NCBI GenBank assembly: GCA_002305915.1
Contig: DBRJ01000053.1
Span: 1-5,304 of the forward strand
Direction of reading: 5' to 3'
Length of the DNA: 5,304 bases
From: Pelotomaculum sp. UBA1371
GTDB lineage: Bacteria > Bacillota > Desulfotomaculia > Desulfotomaculales > Pelotomaculaceae
The translations under genes and the position numbers were made by a program. Every line of letters starts with the position of its first letter. Positions within the stretch are counted from its first letter, which is position 1. Shown here piece by piece: positions 1 to 4,990 of the stretch. The notes beneath the pieces were generated by a model. That model worked only from the letters and a program-made list of their open reading frames with translations, was not told the origin of the DNA and did no database searches.

Positions 1-912
1 GGTACCGGCCAACCCGGCCAGTATATTACCCACACCGTCGGAATAAAGAGCGCCCTGGACGCTGTCGTAATCTACTTTTTTAAAATCCCGCCGCGACACG
101 CGCTGAATTACCATGGCATCACCTACTGTCTCAATGGCACCTACCACTGTGACAACGGCAAAGGCTACCAGCAGGGGCAAGATTTCCGGGGAAAAATCGA
201 TATAAAAACCGGGCCACTTCAGGGGAGGGAACCCGATAAAGGATGCCCCTTTTAAGGCTGACAGATCGACCATGCCCATAAAATAAGCGGAAATATAACC
301 CCCCAGGATGCCGACTGCCGGGCCCCACAGGCGCCAGGCCGGCCGGCCGAAAACATAGAAACCGGCAATGATCAGAAAAGTAACCAGCCCCACCAGCAGA
401 TTCTCCGGTGAATGATAGTTTTCTGTTCCCGGTTGCCCGACCCACATTTCCAGGGATAGGGGAATCAAAGTAATGGCTACAAGCATGATTACCACCCCCC
501 CTGCCAGAGGGGTTACAACTTTACGCAGTTTTCCCAGAAAATAAGCAATTAGAAATTCCAGGGGTGCTGCCAGGACGGACATGGTGGCTACCAGTGCAAA
601 GCCGCCGATATCGGCAGCTACAAGGCTGCAGGAAAGAAACGTGGCGCTGGTCCCGGTAAAAAGGATATAACCGGAACCGATTTTACCAATGCGGACCGCT
701 TGAATTAAGGTGGAAACAGCGGTAACGATAATGGTAGCAAAGATAATATATTCCAGCTGTTCACGGGGCACATCGGTGGCATTGGCGACTATAACCGGTA
801 CAACCACCACACTGCTGAACAAAGCTATCACATGCTGCAAGGCTTGCAGTATAGCCAGTGATACCGGCATTTTTTCGTCAACAGCATATTGTATTTTAAC
901 CTGATTGCTCAC
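1..912 (-). CDS. NCS2-family nucleobase (uracil/xanthine-type) permease, 3' end cut by window
   Basis: This is an integral membrane nucleobase:cation symporter that would import a purine or pyrimidine base (or urate) with a cation. The 304 codons run without a stop to position 1, so about one third of a usual 430-460 residue protein is missing. The start is GTG at 912-910, chosen because GGAGG lies 7 bases upstream (positions 920-924). The family's QH motif is seen near residues 25-26 (ALQHVIALF), followed by a series of hydrophobic segments. IETVGD near residue 261 aligns with the conserved substrate/proton glutamate of TM8 (the EHVGH stretch of UraA). SDGVGNILAGLAGT at the visible end matches the conserved TM8-TM9 region just before the family signature. 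That signature, which would help separate uracil from xanthine or urate carriers, lies outside the window, so the substrate is not assigned. Confidence 0.92.
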   Translation of the reverse strand, partial: MSNQVKIQYAVDEKMPVSLAILQALQHVIALFSSVVVVPVIVANATDVPREQLEYIIFATIIVTAVSTLIQAVRIGKIGSGYILFTGTSATFLSCSLVAADIGGFALVATMSVLAAPLEFLIAYFLGKLRKVVTPLAGGVVIMLVAITLIPLSLEMWVGQPGTENYHSPENLLVGLVTFLIIAGFYVFGRPAWRLWGPAVGILGGYISAYFMGMVDLSALKGASFIGFPPLKWPGFYIDFSPEILPLLVAFAVVTVVGAIETVGDAMVIQRVSRRDFKKVDYDSVQGALYSDGVGNILAGLAGT

Positions 913-929
913 AATATTGCCTCCACATC

Positions 930-1130
930 TCAAATCACCTCAACAGAGAAAAACTCAATGTAATCTATTAATTCCCTATCAGAGCCAGTGTGTTGTGGAT
1001 AAGCCATAGGGAGCAAGTCAATTTGTATACCCGCCAAAATGTTATGCCTCGCTGGTTTTGGTAGTTCTATTGGTACATTTTTACTTAGCCGGCGTTGGTG
1101 CATTTTCCTATTTTTGATCAATTTGGTCAT
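930..1130 (-). CDS. Doubtful small hypothetical protein upstream of the permease
   Basis: This 66-codon frame ends 17 bases before the permease start, and that spacing would suit a short leading cistron. The predicted peptide is basic at its N terminus and has a proline-rich middle (ELPKPARHN). It has no signal peptide, membrane segment or motif I recognise. The ATG at 1130 has no Shine-Dalgarno sequence, and the second ATG (1103) has only a weak AGGA placed too close to it. It could be a degraded gene fragment or a chance frame in the permease leader. Only its position supports it. Confidence 0.2.
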   Translation of the reverse strand: MTKLIKNRKMHQRRLSKNVPIELPKPARHNILAGIQIDLLPMAYPQHTGSDRELIDYIEFFSVEVI

Positions 1131-1403
1131 GTGTAAACTGTATATTTACTTTTCGAACACACTCTTTAACTTTTGTTATTTTTCTGTTGTTCTTACGCGC
1201 AGCAAATAAGCACCGTTCCGAAAGTACGATGTTTATTGCTTGGGTTAAATGTTAAATAATATCACGGCTCCAGTTATAGCAAAAAAATTGTATGTAGTTT
1301 TGATCGAAGAAGAAGGCTATGAGTTTACGAGCCCAAGCTCATTTTTCCATCTTGTTTCTATTCATCTATCTGCTCTCACTCGCACTTGGTTAACTTTCAA
1401 ACG
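1131..1403. other. Intergenic stretch without a convincing gene
   Basis: This AT-rich gap lies between the acetolactate decarboxylase stop and the short ORF before the permease. It holds a tandem GTTAAAT repeat (1244-1257), a small inverted repeat GTAAA-N7-TTTAC (1133-1149) just upstream of the short ORF, and a weak GAGC-CCAA-GCTC hairpin near 1330-1341. None is strong enough to be called a terminator or operator. No clear sigma-A promoter for the permease was found on the minus strand. Confidence 0.5.
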
Positions 1404-1971
1404 CTAAAACCGCCACGCTTCTGCCCCGTTATAAATGTTAATTTGCTGCTCAGCCCGCTCAATATCCACTTTTTCAACACTTCCCAGGTCCACGTGGGTG
1501 AAATGGTCATTTTCCGGCAGGTACATGTGAAATTCGGTCGTGATGTCTACCGCGGCACTGCCTTCGGCCAGTTTGCACTCCAGCAAATGACCTCCGCCTG
1601 TGCAGTCTTCCCTCAGAAAGTGAAGATGATAACCGGGCATATTTGCACCCCCGGCATAAGAGGGGCACCAAAAACCGGCCAGCGTACCCTCTACGTCGTG
1701 AAACTCAAAGGTGGGCTGTATATCCGTTACCTCTACCAGAGGCGGGTAGGGTTTGCTTTGCGGGGGGACACTGCGCGTTTGCACATACTCAAAGGTCCCT
1801 TCAACTTTGAAAGCGTAAAACAGATTGGGACTGGGGCGCAGTTTATCCAACTCGTCCTGTAACCGGGCATAGCTCTCAATACCGGTTAGCTGAACCTGCT
1901 GCTCCGGCTTAAACCAGGTCACAACTGCAAAGGGAGTTTTTACCCTATCTTCCGCTTCAACCACTTTGCCG

Positions 1972-1979
1972 CCCCCCCC
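1972..1979 (-). other. G8 homopolymer frameshift site in acetolactate decarboxylase
   Basis: On the coding strand the tract reads C-G8-C and throws the central frame into a TGA at 1959-1957. With seven G the reading becomes QVRGGGKVVEAED and continues into the long downstream frame. The seven-G version also gives exactly 80 residues between Glu87 and Arg167, the same as Glu65 to Arg145 in the Brevibacillus enzyme. Confidence 0.8.
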
Positions 1980-2144
1980 GCACCTGGTAGACCCTGCCGT
2001 CTAAAACCACCATTTCCCCGTCAAGGGCCTCAAAAGTACCGATGCCCAGGTCACCTTCCTGCACCAACTGGCCAACTTCTATTTCCCCGTCATAAACTCC
2101 CTGCATCAGGGCGCCCAGTGTAGATACCTGATATAGAACATCTT

Positions 2145-2148
2145 CCCC
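2145..2148 (-). other. G4 frameshift site after the lipoprotein signal
   Basis: The signal-peptide frame runs on to a TGA at 2108-2106, while the recognisable enzyme sequence (DVLYQVSTLGALMQGVYDG) sits one frame over. Adding one G to this tract joins them as PGDLGEDVLYQV. Upstream, the enzyme frame is closed by a TGA a few codons back and has no good start, so a separate internal start is unlikely. Confidence 0.75.
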
Positions 2149-2393
2149 AAATCACCGGGAGCAGTTTGAGTGACCGGCGTCGCTGAACAGCCGGCAAGCG
2201 CTACACAGAGCAACGCTGCCACAAGCATGACCGGATATACGTTCAACCTCAGACATGTGAATCGCTTACTCATTATTAGCCATTCCTTTCGCTTTTTTCT
2301 GGACAACATCCCTTCAGCCTTTAAGCGGTGGCCCGCTACCCCTCAAAATCTCAAAAAAGATATCCCGTTCAGCGCCCCAAACGATTTAGCTAT

Positions 2394-2717
2394 TTATTTC
2401 TTACAATCGCAGCTTATATTTCCAGCTACAATCTCTTTCCAATCACCGAGAACATCGTGTGTCCAACAGTCATCCGCGCCTGCCGCTTCACGCATGGTCA
2501 AGGCAAAGATATAAGCTAATTCCTTAACAGTAGCTCCGGCTTCTAAGGCGCCTTTGAAATGCTTGAGTACACAAGGCTTGGAACGGGCTTTAATGGATAG
2601 AGCAAAGCAGATAAATTGATATGTTTTTTCGTCAATCATTCTTTTTTCTTGATAAAGCTGATCGATCTCATCCAGCTTTTGTGTGAATTCCGGGAAAAAT
2701 TCTGCCAACATTCTCAT
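2394..2717 (-). CDS. AhpD/carboxymuconolactone decarboxylase-like small protein
   Basis: This is a 107-residue, single-domain, all-helical member of the AhpD/CMD fold family, whose redox members reduce peroxides or disulfides through a CxxC...H site. AGGAGG at 2725-2730, 7 bases upstream, supports the ATG at 2717. The core KARSKPCVLKHFKGALEAG (residues 43-61) matches the family helix, but the first cysteine of the usual CxxC is a serine (Ser46-Lys-Pro-Cys49), leaving Cys49 and His53. Extra cysteines appear in a CWTH motif (Cys84, His87) and a C-terminal CDCKK tail (Cys103, Cys105). It lies 66 bases after the thioredoxin-like gene with no terminator between and is probably the last gene of the arsR operon. 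A standard AhpD peroxidase mechanism is doubtful; a thiol, metal or metalloid-binding role is my inference. Confidence 0.85.
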   Translation of the reverse strand: MRMLAEFFPEFTQKLDEIDQLYQEKRMIDEKTYQFICFALSIKARSKPCVLKHFKGALEAGATVKELAYIFALTMREAAGADDCWTHDVLGDWKEIVAGNISCDCKK

Positions 2718-2783
2718 AAAACATCCTCCTTTTTATACTCCTAATACTTACTTTGACTTTATATGATCAAGTTCAAAAAGAGC

Positions 2784-3014
2784 CTATTTTAATAACGTTT
2801 TTATTTCGTCAACCTTTAATACCTTTCCCACAACTTTTACTTCCTCATCAATTACTAAAGCCGGAATCCTCATGACACCATACCTGGCAATCGCTTTCAT
2901 ATCCTGCACTTTCTCAATAGTCGCGGCAAGCCCCAGTTCTTCCACAGCCCTTCGGGTATTCTGTTCTAACTTGTTACAGTTTGCGCAGCCTGTTCCTAAA
3001 ATTTTAATAATCAT
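2784..3014 (-). CDS. Thioredoxin-like small redox-active disulfide protein (CxxC)
   Basis: This 76-residue protein has a glutaredoxin-size thioredoxin fold of the MTH895/TM0996 'redox-active disulfide protein 2' type. It starts with a beta strand (MIIKILGTG) leading into the active-site pair Cys10-Ala-Asn-Cys13. The conserved cis-proline is Pro51 in RIPALVID, and the length matches the family. There is no signal peptide, so it is cytoplasmic. The ribosome binding site is poor (AAGGGG only three bases before the ATG, with AAAGGGG ten bases upstream). It lies 37 bases after the permease gene. Members of this family are often encoded next to COG0701 permeases. A role in delivering electrons to, or exchanging thiols with, the permease, its substrate or the neighbouring AhpD-like protein is inferred. 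Confidence 0.9.
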   Translation of the reverse strand: MIIKILGTGCANCNKLEQNTRRAVEELGLAATIEKVQDMKAIARYGVMRIPALVIDEEVKVVGKVLKVDEIKTLLK

Positions 3015-3051
3015 TTGCCCCTTACCCCTTTACTATGTTTAATATATTAAA

Positions 3052-4056
3052 TTACATTAGCAAATACCCAAAGGCATTGAAGGCATAGCCGAGGATAATG
3101 ATGCCTATAGTGACAACCGCAAAAAAGATGGCGAGAAGTCTAATCTTTACTGCAGTTTTGAGCATGATCAAAGAAGGAAGGGAAAGTGCGGTCACCGCCA
3201 TCATGAAGGAAAGTGCGGTTCCAATACCCACCCCCTTATAAACCAATGCTTCAGCTACGGGCAAAGTGCCAAAGATATCCGCATACATTGGAACGCCTAC
3301 TAACGATACAACAAGCACGGAATACCACTTATCCCGCCCCAGCACCGCAGATATGACATTTTCCGGTATCCAGTTATGAATGACAGCGCCAATGCCGACA
3401 CCAATTAAAATATAGAGCCATACTCTTTTGACAATATTAAACACCTGTTCTTTGGCATAATCAAGTCGATCCCGTACGGTCAACTCGTATTGCTCTATAT
3501 CAATCATTGTATTACTGTAAACAAAAGATTCTACATATTTTTCCAGTTTAGCTTTGCCGATGAAGGTTCCGCCAATTACGGCAAGAATAAGCCCGGCAAC
3601 AACATAAGCGAAGGCTATCTTCCAGTTAAATATACTGGCGAGAAGAAGGATGGAGGCCAGGTCAACCAGCGGAGATGAAATTAAAAATGAGAACGTAATC
3701 CCCAAGGGCAGGCCGGCGCTGGTGAATCCAATAAACAACGGTATCGACGAGCAGGAACAGAAGGGTGTTACGGTACCCAGCAAAGCCCCTATAATGTTCC
3801 CTGTTATCCCCTTGTATCCGCCTAATATTTTTTTCGTTCGCTCAGGGGGAAAGAAGCTTTGGACGTAGGATATTGTAAAAATAAGCACAGACAGCAATAT
3901 AAATATTTTTGCAACATCGTATAAGAAAAAATGAATACTGCCGCCAAGTCTATCCTGGACACTAAGCCCCATAACCTGCTCTACAAACTTTTGGGCCAGA
4001 TCAGACAGCCATTGCATCTTGAGCAATTGATAGTTAAGCCACTGAAATATAAACAC
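3052..4056 (-). CDS. ArsP/COG0701-family membrane permease
   Basis: This 334-residue polytopic membrane protein belongs to the family (DUF318, ArsP_1) whose characterised member ArsP exports trivalent organoarsenicals. The start is GTG 4056-4054, with GAGGTG at 4065-4070 eight bases upstream and 25 bases after the arsR stop. It has an amphipathic N terminus, a first membrane helix at about 46-68, and the family hallmark TPFCSCSSIPLF with Cys100 and Cys102. Helices follow through about 165, then a charged cytoplasmic loop (about 167-208, FIGKAKLEKYVESF onward). A second membrane half follows, with the conserved GVPMYADIFGTLPVAEAL region near 255-275. The two-half layout and length are normal for the family. 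The paired cysteines and the adjacent thioredoxin-like gene suggest thiol chemistry on a soft metal(loid) substrate. Which substrate (methylarsenite, arsenite, another thiol-reactive species) cannot be read from the sequence. Confidence 0.92.
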   Translation of the reverse strand: MFIFQWLNYQLLKMQWLSDLAQKFVEQVMGLSVQDRLGGSIHFFLYDVAKIFILLSVLIFTISYVQSFFPPERTKKILGGYKGITGNIIGALLGTVTPFCSCSSIPLFIGFTSAGLPLGITFSFLISSPLVDLASILLLASIFNWKIAFAYVVAGLILAVIGGTFIGKAKLEKYVESFVYSNTMIDIEQYELTVRDRLDYAKEQVFNIVKRVWLYILIGVGIGAVIHNWIPENVISAVLGRDKWYSVLVVSLVGVPMYADIFGTLPVAEALVYKGVGIGTALSFMMAVTALSLPSLIMLKTAVKIRLLAIFFAVVTIGIIILGYAFNAFGYLLM

Positions 4057-4081
4057 GATGCAGCCACCTCAAATTTTTCAT

Positions 4082-4417
4082 TTAATCACCTGCATTACAG
4101 CACCTGCCAGGGTTCACTTCTTTACAAATACAATTTTCCTTGTCGGAAGTGATATAATCAAAGAATTTCTTTGTTTTGGCAATACCATCGGTACTGAGAG
4201 AATAATGTGTCCATTTTCCCTCGTTTCGTCCCACAACCAAACCACACTCGCATAATATTTTCATATGATGTGAGAGGGTGGATTGGGCCATTTCAAACTT
4301 CTCCAAGATCTTACATGCACACAATTCTCCGCAAGAAAGCATATCAACAATCATCGCCCTTTTGGGGTCCCCTAACGCTTTAAATACCTTAGACCCTTCT
4401 AGATAAATTTTATTCAT
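4082..4417 (-). CDS. ArsR/SmtB-family metalloid-responsive transcriptional repressor
   Basis: This 111-residue winged-helix repressor would bind the operon promoter and release it when metal(loid) binds. The start ATG 4417 has GAGGTG six bases upstream (4423-4428). FKALGDPKRAMIVDML (residues 12-27) is the typical ArsR opening. The sensing box ELCACK carries Cys33 and Cys35, equivalent to the As(III)-binding CxC of ELCVCDLC in E. coli-type ArsR. The recognition helix is AQSTLSHHMKIL (44-55), followed by Cys56 and Cys58 and the wing VVGRNEGKWTHYSL. The C-terminal tail, residues 94-111, adds Cys96, Cys98, Cys106 and Cys107, bringing the total to nine cysteines. It is the first gene of the cassette and presumably autoregulates it. 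As(III), Sb(III) or a related soft ion is the likely inducer; Cd/Zn sensing is less likely given the cysteine-only box. Confidence 0.93.
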   Translation of the reverse strand: MNKIYLEGSKVFKALGDPKRAMIVDMLSCGELCACKILEKFEMAQSTLSHHMKILCECGLVVGRNEGKWTHYSLSTDGIAKTKKFFDYITSDKENCICKEVNPGRCCNAGD

Positions 4418-4442
4418 AGGCGCACCTCACATCTAAGTTTCT

Positions 4443-4470
4443 CGATGAATTAACAATATACTTCAAATCG
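4443..4470. promoter_or_regulatory. Imperfect inverted repeat over the -10 region, candidate ArsR operator
   Basis: CGATGAA (4443-4449) and TTCAAATCG (4462-4470) form an imperfect inverted repeat: CGAT/ATCG plus GAA/TTC, with two unpaired bases in one arm. It brackets the -10 hexamer, where an ArsR-family dimer would block polymerase. The assignment rests on position only. Confidence 0.35.
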
Positions 4471-4481
4471 AAAAATGTCAA
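4453..4481 (-). promoter_or_regulatory. Sigma-A-type promoter of the arsR operon
   Basis: On the minus strand a perfect TTGACA -35 box (4476-4481) is followed after 17 bases by TATTGT (4453-4458); the overlapping TATATT (4455-4460) would give a 15-base spacer. Transcription would start roughly 10 bases further on, giving a short leader of about 30 bases before the arsR ATG. Confidence 0.65.
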
Positions 4482-4507
4482 TATGTTAATTTAATTTAAA
4501 ACATATT
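4480..4507. promoter_or_regulatory. Perfect 8-12-8 inverted repeat upstream of the -35 box
   Basis: AATATGTT (4480-4487) and AACATATT (4500-4507) are perfect inverted repeats separated by 12 AT-only bases, touching the arsR -35 box. The half-sites resemble the AT-rich, ATATG/CATAT-containing operators of the ArsR/SmtB family, although the gap is wider than the usual 12-2-12 layout. It could serve as the operator or as an UP-like AT element. Confidence 0.4.
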
Positions 4508-4538
4508 TTATGTATAAACCATGGGACACCAATGATAA

Positions 4539-4709
4539 GGGCTTAAGCCGGACAATCCCCTGCTGAACAATCCAAAAGCACAAGCAGTTAACATGCTAAC
4601 GGGACAGTATGAAATAAGCATCGCGGCCTATGATGAAAATGAAATCCATATTTTAGCAATGGCTGACGTAATGGCCGAGGGCATTGTTAAACAGTTCCGT
4701 ATATATTAA
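4539..4709 (+). pseudogene. 3' remnant of an unrecognised small gene
   Basis: This frame is open from just after a TGA-TAA pair (4533-4538) to TAA at 4707-4709, giving about 56 codons. The translation looks protein-like, with NPLLNNPKAQAV, then QYEISIAAYDENEIHILAMA, then DVMAEGIVKQF, and would form amphipathic helices. There is no good start at the left edge: the only ATG in frame is 4593 (38 codons) without a ribosome binding site. A one-base deletion near 4543 would join it to ATG 4532. A strong hairpin follows the stop by 11 bases, as expected for a real gene end. I do not recognise the family. It may be a 5'-truncated or frameshifted gene. Confidence 0.35.
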
Positions 4710-4720
4710 AGGAAAACAGA

Positions 4721-4744
4721 GGACTACAGGAACACCTGTAGTCC
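4721..4744 (+). terminator. Hairpin terminator after the gene remnant
   Basis: A perfect 10-bp stem GGACTACAGG/CCTGTAGTCC with an AACA loop is followed by an AT-rich, moderately T-rich tail (AATTTCTTAATTATATTTT). The reverse strand also reads into TCTGTTTTCC after the stem, so it might work in both directions, but no leftward gene immediately needs it. Confidence 0.65.
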
Positions 4745-4824
4745 AATTTCTTAATTATATTTTATAAATGTCAGGGAAGGATATAAACAACAAAATATGG
4801 GGTGGCATTAGCGGCAGATCAAAG

Positions 4825-4853
4825 TTGACTATTTAAAAATTAAAAGATAATAT
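4825..4853 (+). promoter_or_regulatory. Sigma-A-type promoter for the siroheme reductase gene
   Basis: TTGACT (4825-4830) is followed by a 17-base A-rich spacer and TAATAT (4848-4853). It lies in the right orientation downstream of the terminator and would start transcription near 4860, leaving a leader of about 130 bases before the ATG at 4991. Confidence 0.6.
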
Positions 4854-4893
4854 ATCATTAGTTTCCACGTTGGGATTAATTACATATTCAAAG

Positions 4894-4927
4894 GTCGCCG
4901 ACACAGTGACTGTGCGGATTTAAATCC
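4894..4927 (+). repeat. Three consecutive palindromes in the leader of the reductase gene
   Basis: GTCG-C-CGAC (4894-4902), CACAGT-G-ACTGTG (4902-4914) and GGATTTAAATCC (4916-4927) follow each other almost without gap. All three are perfect apart from the single central base in the first two. An alternative pairing, CCG with CGG around CACAGT/ACTGTG with one bulged A, would make a longer RNA stem (4898-4917). They lie about 35-65 bases downstream of the predicted transcription start, so they could be a repressor site or a folded mRNA leader. Confidence 0.5.
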
Positions 4928-4990
4928 AAGCGTTATTTATAGATTACATTACCCGCAACTTAAGAATATATCAAAGGAGGATGATCAGTA

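Larger units (their letters stand above)
1404..2273 (-). pseudogene. budA: Alpha-acetolactate decarboxylase with lipoprotein signal, two compensating frameshifts
   Basis: The enzyme converts 2-acetolactate to acetoin and CO2. The start is ATG 2273, with AAAGGAA upstream; an in-frame ATG at 2309 lacks a well-spaced site. Residues 1-29 form a lipoprotein signal ending in lipobox LAGC (Cys29), so the protein should be anchored outside the membrane. The frame shifts at 2145-2148 (one G short) and again at 1972-1979 (one G too many). Correcting both gives 289 residues, close to the known secreted Brevibacillus enzyme. In that reading the zinc ligands His216, His218 (GYHLHF) and His229, and catalytic-site Glu87, Arg167 (TRSVP) and Glu275, keep the same mutual spacing as Glu65, Arg145, His194, His196, His207 and Glu253 of the Brevibacillus enzyme. 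As written, only the last 186 codons (1404-1964) form an open frame with an ATG, and these lack Glu87. The gene is either genuinely broken or the lesions are sequencing errors; conserved residues favour a functional or very recently broken gene. Confidence 0.88.

Noticed and set aside
1..6. GGTACC at the window start and again at 3772-3777
   Set aside because: Could suggest a cloning-site boundary, but a six-base match by chance is common and nothing else supports it.
131..445. Minus-strand open frame of about 104 codons inside the permease region
   Set aside because: It is an alternative frame of the NCS2 permease, whose own frame is open throughout and carries the family motifs.
913..1260. 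Purine-type riboswitch upstream of the nucleobase permease
   Set aside because: None of the conserved purine-aptamer junction or loop sequences could be found on the minus strand.
1249..1407. Plus-strand frame of 52 codons ending at the decarboxylase stop
   Set aside because: No Shine-Dalgarno sequence, no recognisable motif and no promoter; AT-rich chance frame.
1386..1862. Long open frame on the plus strand opposite acetolactate decarboxylase
   Set aside because: It is antisense to a clearly conserved enzyme sequence, has no ribosome binding site and its translation resembles no family.
2320..2340. AGCGG-GCCA-CCGCT hairpin between the AhpD-like gene and the decarboxylase as a terminator
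   Set aside because: The stem is only five pairs and is not followed by a T tract on either strand.
2170..2519. Two plus-strand frames across the decarboxylase start and the AhpD-like gene end
   Set aside because: They run antisense to real genes, overlap each other and lack ribosome binding sites.
4768..4836. Short frame of 22 codons between the terminator and the reductase promoter
   Set aside because: No ribosome binding site, runs through the predicted -35 box, and is too short to judge.
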